A stretch of 64,000 bases of DNA from Closterium sp. Naga37s-1 (Eukaryota > Streptophyta > Zygnematophyceae > Desmidiales > Closteriaceae). Under the pieces are notes generated by a model. It ran no database searches, was not told where the DNA came from, and saw nothing but the letters and a program-made list of their open reading frames with translations. Position 1 is the stretch's first letter. Each line of letters starts with the position of its first letter. Positions 10,873-21,141 of the stretch are shown here, one piece after another. The stretch is taken from the NCBI GenBank assembly GCA_947471745.1, contig CANJKZ010000068.1, positions 3,983,501 through 4,047,500 on the forward strand. The letters run 5' to 3'. The position numbers and the translations under genes are program-made.

Positions 10873-12960
10873 ACGGATGAGTGGTTGGATGATACGATCA
10901 CATGCCATGTGATCGGGCTGCGCCTCGTCAGCACCACTCCCACCCTCCCCGCCTCACACTCAAGCACCCACACTCAATCTCGCAGTCGAGAAGCAGCAGG
11001 GAAGACAAGAGCAAAGAATGCAGGAGGAGCAGCAGCAGGAGCACATGCAGTAGAAACAGACAAAGGCGGTGGTGCAACCGAGACAGGAAAATCTGCAGCA
11101 GCAGAAACATCGGAAGCAGGTCCAGCAGAATCGCGAATCACAAAAGGCACACCTGAAGAAACACCTGGAAAATCACCTGAAGAAAATCCTGAGAAGATAT
11201 CAGATCGGCCAGCTTCCCCTCTCTCATCCTCCTCCCCCTCCACTCCCTCCTCTCCCCCCCCACCTCCCTCTGCCCTCACGCTCCTCTGGCCAATCATAGT
11301 GCACCCCCATTTCAAGGCCTCCAATGTGCACGTTCTCGTGCTCCCATTGGTGGCGCCCTGCCACATGGAAGCGTATGAGAGGCTGTGCTTGTGCTGGCAG
11401 CGCACCTGTGGGGGAGGGGCGGGGTTGGCGCACGGGGGTGGGAGCTGGGGAGGGGGAGGGGGAGTGGGGGCAGCAGGGGGAGGCGCGGGTGGTTTGGGGG
11501 GCGCCAGTATTGGTGGTTCCAATGGAGCCACGCTGTCTGCTCTGCATGCGAACCTGCCCGCTGTTACAGCGTGAGTGATTGCATTGCAATCTGAAAGTCA
11601 TGCCAAGCCAAGCCTTGCCAGTGAAGTGGGAGGGGGAGGGGGGACAGCAGGGGGAGGGGTGGGTGGTACTGATGCTTTCCGACCTGCCTGCACTGCTTGC
11701 CGACCTGCCAGCAATGCTTGACGACCTGCCTGCACTGCTTGCCGACCCGCCTGCTCTGACAGCGTGAGTGAGATCAAGAGCCATCTCTGACACTGCAAGC
11801 CTCTTTCTCTCGCATTCCCCGTCCCCTGTCCCTTCCTTTCCTTTCCTCAGAGCCATCTCTCCTGCTCAATGTGTTGAGTTCCTTTTCTGACTGCTATCTG
11901 CCGCTTCTCTGCCTGCGTCCTTCCCCCTCCCCCTCCTCTCTCCCTCTCCCATTTGAGGGCCGTCTCGCTCGCTCAGTGCATCGATTCTCTCATCTCAACC
12001 GACTCTACCGTCACTCCCACGGCTCCCCCTCGCACCTCCCCTCTCCACCCCCTCCGCCCCCTTTTCAGCCCTCCCCTCCATCTCCCTCACTGGGGGAGGA
12101 GGAGGAGGATGTGGGGGAGGAGGGATGGGAGGGGTGGGCGCTGGTGCGAAGGCTGGTTCTTTGGGCTCTAGCACCATTAGCAGCAGTACCAGTAGTGCTG
12201 CTGCTGCTGCTGCCGCTGCTGCTGCTGCTGCCGCTGCTGCTGCTACTGAGGGGAAATGGGGAGTGGAAGAGGGGGAGGGGCAGGGGGAAAGGGAGGGGCA
12301 GCAGCAGGAGGGAGCGGCTTAGGGTTTGGATTGCTAGGGGCGATGGGGGCCAGTATGGGCATATCCCGAACCAAGACCGCCCGAATCAGCCAGCTTGGTT
12401 CGGCTGTAGGCTTGGGCGGAGGCTCGGGAGGAGGGGATGTGGGGAGGCAGGGTGGGGGTGTAGGGGATGGCGTGATGCTCCAGCTGCTAAAAGCGGCTGA
12501 GCTGGAGGGTATCAAACTGCTCATCTCAACGTATCTCCCCTTTGGTGAGAATGCATTTCACTTGTCCTAGCTCGCACATTGAAGGCTTTGAAACGATGGA
12601 GGAAAGAGGGCCGGGGTGGTGCTGCCGCAACTGAATTGGAGGGGATTAGACTGCTCGTTTCAACGTATCTCCCCTTCGGTAGGAGATGCGTCTTCTGCTG
12701 GTTCTGAATACCAAAGCCCTTGAGACGAGGGTTGGGAAGTGGAAGGGACAGTGTGGGCAGCTATTCAGGGCAATTCTCCATGTAAATCAAACCCCAATTT
12801 CTTCTCTTTCCCTATCCCTCCACCCCCAGTCCCAAATAAAACATGGCCTTGCTTGCCTGCGAGTCAACCTGTCGACTTCCCCACACCTGCCACCATCACC
12901 ACGCTTCGCACCCAACCAGCTACCTACTCTCAAGAACTCTCACCCTACCTTCACCCGCCT
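10873..12960 (+). repeat. 2.1-kb segmental direct repeat, copy 1
   Basis: Matches 21142-23221 nearly base for base (by eye above 90 percent) with small indels in simple-sequence tracts. It contains a perfect palindrome at 10896-10914, CAG-rich and CT-rich tracts, G-rich tracts, and an internal 65-base duplication (about 12487-12554 and 12625-12690). Open frames inside (for example 10549-11574) are Ser/Pro/Ala/Gly low-complexity products and have antisense rivals, so I do not call them genes. A GT after the ISTYLPF-encoding segment at 12541 could be a splice donor, leaving open that the repeat carries exons of an unknown gene. The repeat stops at 12960, where Copia sequence begins. Confidence 0.75.
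10896..10914. repeat. Perfect 19-bp palindrome
   Basis: GATCACATGCCATGTGATC: 9-bp arms around one central base. It is preserved exactly in the second repeat copy at 21165-21183. Confidence 0.9.
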
Positions 12961-13107
12961 GTTCGCGCTGGTCGCACTAGTTGTCGTGTCCCGCGTCCAC
13001 GTCCTCCTCCTGTCCCCGGCACTCACCTGATGACGCTTCGTCGTTCCTCTATTCTGCTGTGAGTTCCCCTGCCGTCTCCTCCTGCGTCCTCCCTTCCTGA
13101 CAGTCCG

Positions 13108-14996
13108 GACCCTGAGTCTGACTTGGTTCGTGCTGCTAGTCCTACTGTCACACGTCTTCTAACCACTGTTGTCACTGACCTTTCATTTGAGTCTACTGTT
13201 GCGTCTACCCTTGTTACTGAGCTTGTTGACTTTGCTGCCGCCTGTCGTCTTGACTACACCGCTAGTCTTGTTGCTGAGTCTGAGTCTGACTGTCCTCCGT
13301 CCGTCGCGGGTGAGTGTGCTCTTAGCACGGACGTCCTTGAGGACAGGCAGGAGGACTTTGTGTGTCTTGCAGCTGCTGTACATTATCTCGTGTCCATGCA
13401 GCTTGCACCAGAGGGAGACCCGGATGCACAAGGCACCCCGACCCCGCGCTCTTACGCAGAGGCGATTACGGGTCCCTACTCCTCTCAGTGGCAGACAGCC
13501 ATGGATGCAGAAATGGCATCCTGGAAGTCGCACTTACGTCGACGCAATTCCCCCTCCTGGGGCAAACATAGTCGATGGCATGTGAATTTTCAGGGTGAAG
13601 CGGCCGTCGGGTTCTCCGCCTGTCTTCAAGGCTTGTTACATTGCACTAGGCTTTAGTCAGTGACAGGGAGTTGACTTCTTCCAGACCTTCTTCCCTACCT
13701 CGAGAATGACCACTCTTCAGATGCTGCTGCACGTCGCCGCTCAGCGTGACTACGAGCTTCACTCCCTTGACTTCAGCACAGCTTTCTTACAGGGCAGCTT
13801 GCATGAGGAGACCTGGCGGCGCCGCCCACCTGGCTTCACTGGGTCGTTTCCTGCAGGTACCTAGTGGAGCCTCCGGCGACCAGTCTACGGTCTCCACTAG
13901 GCGCCTCGCGAGTGGCACGACACACTGAAGACGACACTTGCAGCTCTTGGGTTTGCTCCTTCGACCGCTGACCCGTCGCTGTTTCTGCGGACCACGGTTC
14001 TACGTCCTCGTGTACGTCGACGACTTGGTTTTTGCCACTGCTGACTCTGAGGCACTGGCCCTAGTGAAGTCGGAGCTGCAGAAGAGACACACGTGCATAG
14101 ACTTGGGTGAGCTGCGCAGCTATCTTGGCTTGCAGATCATCCGGGACAGAGCACGGCGCACCATCACCTTGACTCAGTCACACATGGTGAACCAGGTCCT
14201 TCAGCGCTTCCGCTTCCAGTACTCCTCGCCACAGTCCACTCCTCTGCCTACCGGTCACTCGCTCTCAGCTCCACCTTCGGACAAGTCGGTAGAGCCGAGT
14301 GGCTCGTATCCAGAGCTTGTGGGCTGCCTCATGTACCTGATGACCTGCACTCGACCTGACCTTGCCTACCCTCTTAGCATCCTGGCACACTACGTTGCGC
14401 CTGGGAGACATCGACCAGAGCACTGGGAGGCCGCTAAGAGGGTGTTGCGCTACTTGTGCAGTACGTCGGGCATGGGGCTCGTGCTTGGAGGACGGGCTCG
14501 AGTTGTTCTTACTGGCCACGCAGACGCGTCTTGGGTTGACGACTTGGCTACGCAGCGGTCGTCACAGGGTTACACCTTCAACCTTGGCTCTGGTTCTTTT
14601 TCTTGACGGTCTACCCGCTCGACTTCTGTTGTCAGTTCCAGTTGTGAGGCTGAGATCTACGCAGGGGCCATGGCTGCACAGGAGTTAAGCTGGCTCACCA
14701 ACCTGCTGACCGACTTGGGAGAGCGGCCTAGTTCTCCTCCAGTTCTGTACGTAGACAACAAGGCCATGATTGCCTTGTGTCAGGAGCATAGACTGGAGCA
14801 CAGGACGAAGCACATCGGTTTGCGTTACTTCCTTGCTCGAGAGTTGCAGCAGCGTGGTTAGCTTCATCTTCCTTACGTGGCCACTCGGGCCAACACTGCT
14901 AATATATTCACCAAGGCACTTCAGCCTGGTGATCACCAGCGTTTCTGTACTATTTTAGGCCTTGTGCCTACTTTGCATCACTTGCTCACTTCGTGA
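13108..14996 (+). pseudogene. Copia D reverse transcriptase-RNase H, decayed
   Basis: Recognisable pieces in order: the pre-RT segment (13123-13540), a damaged RT with LHSLDFSTAFLQGS-equivalent sequence near 13760, the catalytic LVYVDDLVFATAD at about 14008-14046, and RNase H with TGHADASWVDD at about 14512. It ends at TGA 14994-14996. Frameshifts occur near 13530-13660, 13860 and 13990, and stops at 14604-14606 and 14859-14861. The YVDD box is intact, but the enzyme as a whole cannot be made from this copy. Confidence 0.85.
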
Positions 14997-15224
14997 CTTT
15001 GCTTGTACTGTGATCTATATACTTATCATGCATGCTTACACCTTCTAGGTTGTGATAATTGTGCTGCTTGTTCCCATTTATATAACTCTGCATGTGAACT
15101 GGCCTTGTGGCCATTTAGTTATGCTCAGAATGTGTGGTGACTTGGTGATCCACCCTGAGCTTGCCTTGCTTTTCTTGACTGGTCTTGTGACCTCTTGTTC
15201 TCCCCCACTTTGCCTATGGGGGTG

Positions 15225-15356
15225 TGTCAAACTATTATAATGTATAGGTTGTGTAGGCTGTAGTTGGGTAGCCCATAAGGGGTACAACCCAATTAGGGTC
15301 AGTACTTGTACCAACTTCCTACTCAATGCATTCATTCCTTCGTCCAGATTCTGACA
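15225..15356 (+). repeat. Copia D 3' LTR
   Basis: 132 bases beginning TGTCAAAC and ending TTCTGACA, preceded by the purine tract ATGGGGGTG. It aligns along its whole length with the LTRs of Copia A and C but has many substitutions, consistent with greater age. Confidence 0.8.
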
Positions 15357-16932
15357 GAACGCCTGAGATTTCTCTGCATCTGACCCTCAAGCTGAGCCTT
15401 TTGGGGAGCCTGGCTGTTTCTTCCTGCCCAGACGTTTTACGCATTTCGTGGGTTTTGATAATATTATCGTTTTGAAGACGCTGATGCTGCGGAAGCTGTC
15501 TCTCTCAGACCTCCCTGGCTCCTGTGTTTGGCTTTCTGCCCTGAACACGCTAGTGTTTGAACATCGAGCGCCCCAAAAGAACCTTGAGCGTCCCGAATAA
15601 TTCGAAATTTTGGGTGCTTTGAAGTCGCTGGTGCTGCAGCTGTCTCTCTCAACCTCCCTGACTCCTTGAGAGTCACTTTTGAGTATTCTCAAAAGTGCCT
15701 TCCTGACTTCATGTGGTGGGAGCGGATGTGAGGAGGCACGGTGTACAGGGGCAGGGGAGTTGAGAGGGCGGGAGGGGCGGAAAAGCTTTTCGAGTCGACT
15801 CAAAGAGCGGATGTAAGGAGGTACGGTGACGTGGGGCAGGGGAATTGAGAGAGCAAAGGGAGGGCCGGCAAAGGGCTGCGGCTGGGCCAGCGGAGGGCAA
15901 GAAAAAGGGGTGGGCGGAGTGGTACGAGAGGGTCGAGGAGGGGGGGGGGGGGGGGGGGGGGAGCAGGGGCAGAGAGAGAAGGGACGAAACGGAGGCAGCA
16001 GAGGGGAGAACTTAAAGGCACAGAGCGTGAAGAGACAGTCGAGGGGAGGGGGGGAAAGAGCAGGGAAGAGACGAAACGGAGGCAGCAGAGGTGAGAAACC
16101 AGAGGCACATTTGAGTCGACTCAAAAGTCACCTCGTTTTTAGTCAACTCAAAAAAGCAGGGAAGGGACGAAACGGAGGCAGCAGGGGGGAGAAACCAGAG
16201 GCACGGATGGGCGGCAAGGGCCGTGGTGTGGGAAGCAGTGGGGGTGAGGAGCAAGGTGGAACAGGGGGCAAGGGGGGCAGAACGGGATGGAGGTGTGGAC
16301 GGGCGGGAGGAGGGTAGGGGTGGGGGAAGCACGCAGCAGGGAAGTGGGGAGGGAGGAGAGGGTGGGGAGAAACGGGGATTCTGATTGTAGCAAGAGGGCA
16401 GCAGGAGGTGGAGAGGAGAGGGCAGCGAGAGGAAACCAAAGGGCAGGGAGGGGAGAAACGGAAGGCATTGCCGGGAAATAATGGGGGCAGGGAGGGAAGA
16501 AACTGAGAACACTGCGGGGAGAAACGAGGGGCACAGAGGGGAGAGGTTGCGCGTTGTGGGGTCGAAATCAGGGGCAGGGAGGGGAGAAAGGGGAGGCAGG
16601 GAGGGGAGAAGCTAAGCGTACAGAAACTGTTGCTGCACTCGCTGCCTCTCTCCCATCTCCCTGACTCCATCGGCCAACTCACTCCCCTGAAAACTATAGG
16701 GCTTTACCACCTGCCTCCCGCCTCCCAGACTCCCTCTTCCGGCTTTCTGGCCTAAAATCACTGGTGCTGCACTCCTCAGCATGAACACCATGTGTGGTCT
16801 AACACAATAAGTTTTCAGAGCAACCAGTTTCAGGCACACATTGTACTGGGCAAGGTGACCACACTTAGGCACGTACAATCAGCTAGTAACAGCACATGCA
16901 ACAGAGAAGCTATTCAACTGCAAGTCAGCAGC
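15357..16932. other. Purine-rich, internally repetitive region without a gene
   Basis: From about 15700 to 16620 the plus strand is strongly G+A-rich. The block ACGAAACGGAGGCAGCAG recurs at about 15984, 16073 and 16169, each followed by a variant of GGGAGAAACCAGAGGCAC. GAGTCGACTC-type palindromic words recur near 15790 and 16112. Long frames on both strands are by-products of composition (Pro/Leu/Ser on minus, Gly/Arg/Lys on plus). No gene is supported. Confidence 0.6.
15940..15961. repeat. Poly-G run, 22 bases
   Basis: Twenty-two consecutive G residues inside the purine-rich tract. A likely G-quadruplex site whose length is uncertain from sequencing. Confidence 0.95.
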
Positions 16933-18492
16933 TCATTCAAATGCCATTGCATCCAGGGTCCCATTCTCCACTATCTCATTCACCACCCCTCTCTTCAGCT
17001 TATTCCCTGACTGGTGAAAAACGCACGGGTAAGCTTGAGTCACCTTAGAATACACCTTGGTCTCCGTTCCCGATCCCTGCACTTCGTACTGTTCGAGTCG
17101 CCGCCCTCCCAGCAGCTCCATCAGAGCGTTGTAGTGGTCCAGCTTGATGAACGGCGGCGGCGCTGCCTGCCTGGCCGCCTCTAGCTTCTCCGGAGTGACA
17201 TCCTCTGGGATCAGATCTTGTAACGGACTGGGTAGGGCACAGAGGTATTTCAGAGTGCCAGGAGCAGGTGCGAGGGGGGAGGAGGCGATTTGTAATTTCC
17301 TGTTTGCATGGCGGGTTGCTTCAATTGTAGTTGCCAGCTCTGTTTGTTGGGAAAGAAGTGACTGTATCGAACTGAAATTCGTTTCAGGGTAAGGCGTCCG
17401 TGGGAGGGAGTTGAAGAGATATGGTTGGGCCAAGTAACCAGTGACGAACTGTCGCTGGTCCTCCATACAGTCACTCGTGTACGTCGCGTCGATCATTTCC
17501 GACAACGCCCACGCGTACCCGACATAAGTCCCTGCGTTGAGGTGCCGATTTGGAAAAGGAGACCCCAGCTTGTGCGGGTAAAACGGAATCGCTTGGGCTG
17601 TCGGATACGCAAAGAATTCTGCTCCAAAAACGACAGGGGCATTTAGCGAAAGGAATGCTTTGACGAGCTGATCTGGTCCGCAGAGCTCACGGTTGGGCAG
17701 GAACAATACGTCATCCGCATCTGTTACAATCACAATTCGATCACGCGGTAGAGTCTCTAAGTACTCCCGATAGTACCTCACACGCGCGCCGAGGCCCTTC
17801 CACGTCTCATTCAGACCAAGCACTGCAAACGGAACTCCCACCATGTCGCAGAACTTAGCTAAGCGTTGAACGCCTTTCCCACACCGGGTGGAGAAAGTTA
17901 TCCATTCAATCTGGCAGCCCGAGTGGGTGAATGAAGAGGTGGGCTTTATATCGCGAGGGTCAACGTCGGAATCATACATGACTCGGCAACCGTCTCTTTC
18001 CGATTTGTTTGCTCCTACCTTGGTTTCCACTTGGCTGCTGCTGCCGCTGGTGCTGCTGCGGTGCTGGTAATGGATTCTGTTTCCCTTATCGAAGCCTGAT
18101 TTCCCGCGTATGGCTGCTGCGTTCACCAAATCGGAGCACGCAATTCCGCGGAAAAACGGCATGCTGTGCATTCCCTTATACGCGAGGCCAACGCCCACAC
18201 ACGAGTCAAAGGAATCGCGAAAGGCTGCGACACCGGGACTCGCGCCGGACGAAAATTTGTACACCCACACTAACAGCATCCCGAACGCCATAGTCGCCAG
18301 AAATGACACCTGGAAGGCTCTCTTCGCGACGAACCAGAGCGACGACAGCCAGGAAACGTCTAGAGGCAAGTCATGGTCTATCACGAACAATTTACTAAGA
18401 CTTGGAAAGGAGATTCGGCCTGGTGCCGCGCTTCGTCGTCCAGTTCGGCTAAACACTGCACTCGCCATTTCTCTCACACAATCTCCATTCAC
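16933..18492 (-). CDS. Type II membrane glycosyltransferase, PLOD/LH3-like GT domain
   Basis: A 519-residue intronless protein. A hydrophobic segment at about 62-80 after a basic N-terminus predicts a Golgi/ER signal-anchor with a lumenal catalytic domain. Residues 90-145 form a short conserved region with Cys97 and Cys119; residues 145-165 are Ser/Gln-rich and variable. The GT domain spans about 190-500: VTDADDVLFLPN (257-268) holds the DxD-type metal/nucleotide-sugar motif, NRHLNAGTYVGYA (315-327), MEDQRQF (343-349) and VFHQSGN (491-497) match the order of motifs in the glucosyltransferase domain of multifunctional lysyl hydroxylases and their stand-alone relatives. A role in glycosylating secreted or cell-wall proteins is inference; no hydroxylase domain is present. 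Start is ATG at 18492 or the second ATG at 18468 (MASAVF), which aligns better with the start of the half-copy at 20655. Neighbours are repeats, not an operon-like set. Confidence 0.75.
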   Translation of the reverse strand: MNGDCVREMASAVFSRTGRRSAAPGRISFPSLSKLFVIDHDLPLDVSWLSSLWFVAKRAFQVSFLATMAFGMLLVWVYKFSSGASPGVAAFRDSFDSCVGVGLAYKGMHSMPFFRGIACSDLVNAAAIRGKSGFDKGNRIHYQHRSSTSGSSSQVETKVGANKSERDGCRVMYDSDVDPRDIKPTSSFTHSGCQIEWITFSTRCGKGVQRLAKFCDMVGVPFAVLGLNETWKGLGARVRYYREYLETLPRDRIVIVTDADDVLFLPNRELCGPDQLVKAFLSLNAPVVFGAEFFAYPTAQAIPFYPHKLGSPFPNRHLNAGTYVGYAWALSEMIDATYTSDCMEDQRQFVTGYLAQPYLFNSLPRTPYPETNFSSIQSLLSQQTELATTIEATRHANRKLQIASSPLAPAPGTLKYLCALPSPLQDLIPEDVTPEKLEAARQAAPPPFIKLDHYNALMELLGGRRLEQYEVQGSGTETKVYSKVTQAYPCVFHQSGNKLKRGVVNEIVENGTLDAMAFE

Positions 18493-18595
18493 AGGCTGAA
18501 GTTCTCTTATAGTTACTATGCTGGGAGGATTCTTACAGGTATCCTATAGCGTGTGCACATGCAATGCGGCTAATCTGTTGTCGGGCTAGAAAGAC

Positions 18596-18645
18596 TTTCA
18601 GTGAAGCCTCTGGGCTCATCCGTCTACCGAAAGACTTCACTGAAA
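18596..18645. repeat. Perfect 11-bp hairpin
   Basis: TTTCAGTGAAG at 18596-18606 and its exact complement CTTCACTGAAA at 18635-18645, 28 bases apart. A near-copy, TTTCAGCGAAGCCTCTAGAC, recurs at 18687 inside the left 52-base arm, so the word is part of a repeated module. Confidence 0.85.
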
Positions 18646-18670
18646 CGCCAGAGTCCGGCGGAAAAATCGG

Positions 18671-20225
18671 CAGGCCGTCTGCGATTTTCAGCGAAGCCTC
18701 TAGACCTAAAGTTTTGGCGATTAGGGCGAGGAACCGCCGCAGCAACCCGAGCTAGTAACCACGGCCACGATCGCCGGGATTTCGGTTTAGGGTTGCTGCA
18801 AAACTTCCACGCTCTTACTCCTAGTTTTTTCTACCGCGGAATAATAGATTATCATAACTCGCGGACGGTTGAGTCTCTCAAGTCAGCTTGACGCTCATGG
18901 GATTACAGACCTAGGGTGACCACGGATTGATCTAGTCTAGAGCTAGGTCTGGGTGTGAGCCCCAGCTGCATCGTACACACTGCAGAGGCCAGCCAGAGGC
19001 ACCGCCGCGATTAGGGTGGCGGCGGAATGGATGAGTTTCAGAGGGCTGTGGTTGCCAAGCGCGAAGTAGTTTTTTTGGTGGGAGGATGGCGAGGTAAGGG
19101 CGCGTCAAGTCGCGCGACATTCAAAATTTGGATTCCGGTCGGGCCGTTTTGACGAAAGTAACAAATTTGCGTCGCTCGCAAGATATTTGGCGACTGTCGC
19201 AGTTTTCGCGAATTTGATGGCCGATTTGAAACGACGCCGAGTCGACTGCAAACCGGCCACGATTCCAGCGCGTCGGTGCGACAGAGATCTGGCACGTCGC
19301 ATACAGTTACCAGCGATTGAAGGTGAGACACATGTACAAAGTTCACGCGTAGACGCCGTCGCACGAACCCGGTTGGGCGACTGCAATTTTTTTCCAGTTT
19401 CGGTATTGCGGCCTGCAATTTGGCCAGCAAACCTGTCAAATTTGCAGTTCTTGCAAAAGCAGGCCGACTCCGTGTCGTCATGAAGTCGACCAGCGTTTTT
19501 CGCGAAATCAATGTTGACCATGGTCGACGAAATAGCGGCCAAAATCCAATTTCGCAAATACGGGGGGAACTGACGCGCCCTAACAGCAACTGTCAGAAGT
19601 GCCTTGTTCGTTGGAGTCAACCAAGTAGCCTAGTGACATCATTCAACGGATGCAGAAGGTACATTTGTATTCAGTAGTGTACAGACATTCATGAGCCACT
19701 ATCCTCTGTTGATCGTTTTCGAGAGTTTGGAACAGCCCCCGGGGTAGCATACACGAGGGATAGGGTAGAACCTTCAAACCCTACTGCATCGTCGAATGAC
19801 TTGGCTGGGCTACTCTGGTTGACTCCAACGAACTAAGAATTTCCGACTCAGCATTTTCTCTCGCCCCATTTTGCTAACTAGCTTTCGGGTTACGGCACTA
19901 GAACACGAGTCGCGACTTGCCAATCTAACCAGATAGCATCACCGTCCTTTCCGCCGCCTCCCTATTCGTGAGGCTCTGGCTCGGTCATTATACAAACAGA
20001 CTGTATACAGTATGTTCGACGCACGCCGATGTCCCTATCGTGTCGTGATTCACGCAGCTGCAACCAAGGTCACGTAAGGCCGTTAGTAACGGCCCATCCG
20101 CCATGAACGTTTATAGTTGACTTGAAAGACTCATCCGTGAGTTGCGAAAATGTCGTTCCGTGGCGGAATTTTCAATCGCCAAAACTTTAGGTCTGGAGGC
20201 TTCACTGAGAATCGCAGACGGCCTG
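18671..20225. repeat. 52-base inverted repeat pair bounding 1.55 kb
   Basis: 18671-18722 and the complement of 20174-20225 agree at 49 of 52 positions, starting CAGGCCGTCTGCGATT. The enclosed 1.45 kb has no transposase. It may be a non-autonomous inverted-repeat transposon or two opposite insertions of one small element; target duplications were not identified. Confidence 0.7.
19604..19836. mobile_element. Fold-back (MITE-like) element
   Basis: Arms of about 50 bases, 19604-19658 and 19781-19836, are imperfect inverted copies; the core TTCGTTGGAGTCAACCA is identical in both. About 120 unique bases lie between them. The size and fold-back form fit a MITE, but no target duplication or autonomous partner is visible. 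Confidence 0.55.
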
Positions 20226-20654
20226 GTGATATATTTTCCTCTGCCCTTCGAAATAAGATCCCCTACCGTGTGACACGATTCTGGCAGAATTGTCGGCTCT
20301 AAGTCTTGCGGTTCAAACCCAAAACGACTCTTCTGTCGAAGCAACGTTTTGTTTTATACGTTACATAACCTACCTCTGACGCCTAGTTGTCGGTGCGACC
20401 GACAATATCATGTTGTCAGCAAGAACACCCTCCGTCCCGAGTGTGTGCAACTCAACTCCCCCGCAGCCGATTATCGTGGCGGTGCCTTGCCACCAACCCG
20501 GACCGCCCATCAAAGGGTTCCCCAGGCATGAGCTGGCTCGCGGCGCTAAAAACCCGGGCAATCCGAATGGGGTATTTCATGGCCGTTTTTCGATATCAGG
20601 CCAGGGATTACTCGTATTAACCTAAGTTCAATTCTCTTGTTTTCTAGTGCCACA

Positions 20655-21010
20655 ATGTCTGCCAGGCTCAGTCTACCCTCCCGCTCGCGGATTCTGTCTC
20701 TATTGTGTTGTGTAGCAAAGGGAGCCTCAGTCATAACTGTCACCGCTGCCGCCTCGTTAGCGCTGCTGATGCTCTGGCTGTATCATTTCTCCTCCCGCGT
20801 GAGCCCAGATGTGGTGGCAGTTCGAGATTACTTAGACTCGTGTGTCGGCGTGGGTGTTGCGTATCGTGGCATTCACACAGGCACGTCCTTTTTCCGCGGT
20901 ATTGCATGCTCCGACGTGGTGAACGCTGCTGCTGTTCGCGGCAAAGCAGGCTTTGAAAGCGGAAACAGAACTCGGTACCAACGCATGATGCAGCAGCAGG
21001 GTGGTTATGA
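20655..21010 (+). pseudogene. PLOD-like glycosyltransferase, N-terminal half only
   Basis: From ATG 20655 the frame aligns with residues 9 to about 150 of the intact gene at 16933-18492: a hydrophobic signal-anchor (about residues 24-44), then DSCVGVGVAYRGIH, FFRGIACSDVVNAAAVRGKAG and RYQR. The match ends exactly where the intact protein becomes Ser/Gln-rich. Here the sequence turns into a CAG array read as poly-Ser and runs into the 2.1-kb repeat, ending at a stop near 21159. The catalytic domain is absent. Upstream of the ATG nothing aligns with the intact gene. The break at a CAG tract suggests recombination or slippage there. Confidence 0.75.
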
Positions 21011-21050
21011 CAGCAGCAGCAGCGGCAGCTGCAGCAGCAGCAGCAGCAGC

Positions 21051-21096
<46 letters not shown>

Positions 21097-21111
21097 GCAG
21101 CAGCAGCAGCA
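21011..21111 (+). repeat. CAG/CGG-type trinucleotide array
   Basis: About 33 trinucleotides, mostly CAG with scattered CGG and CTG interruptions. Read as Ser in the glycosyltransferase half-copy frame and as Ala, Gln, Leu or Cys in other frames, which creates long spurious open frames on both strands. Confidence 0.9.
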
Positions 21112-21141
21112 CCCCCAACAACAGCAGCAGCAGCAACCCCA

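Larger units (their letters stand above)
12961..15356 (+). mobile_element. Copia D, 5'-truncated element (RT, RNase H, 3' LTR)
   Basis: Begins abruptly at 12961 with the linker just upstream of the reverse transcriptase (compare 32812 onward in Copia A). It continues through RT and RNase H to a stop at 14994-14996, a 3' non-coding segment and a 3' LTR at 15225-15356. The 5' LTR, gag, protease and integrase are absent. It belongs to the same family as Copia A-C but is older, with many frameshifts. The left edge coincides with the end of the 2.1-kb repeat copy 1, so truncation and the repeat junction are probably one event. Confidence 0.85.
18493..20654. other. Intergenic region with inverted repeats
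   Basis: No protein gene is supported; the 170-183-residue minus-strand frames at 19038-19620 overlap each other and show no motif. The region holds a local hairpin at 18596-18645, a pair of 52-base inverted arms at 18671-18722 and 20174-20225, and between them a fold-back element at 19604-19836. The segment just before 20655 presumably contains the promoter of the broken glycosyltransferase copy, but I see no convincing TATA box. Confidence 0.5.

Noticed and set aside
10549..11574. 341-codon plus-strand frame rich in Ser, Pro and Ala
   Set aside because: Low-complexity translation across CT-rich sequence and the edge of the 2.1-kb repeat; equally long antisense frames exist and no domain is visible.
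19038..19620. Two overlapping minus-strand frames of 171-183 codons
   Set aside because: Overlapping in different frames with no motif, inside an inverted-repeat unit.
20300..20330. Possible tRNA T-arm (GGTTCAAACCC)
   Set aside because: No acceptor stem, D-arm or anticodon arm can be folded around it.
8179..21010. The two glycosyltransferase halves as one gene with a giant intron
   Set aside because: The C-terminal half lies upstream of the N-terminal half on the same strand, and the middle 80 residues are missing from both.
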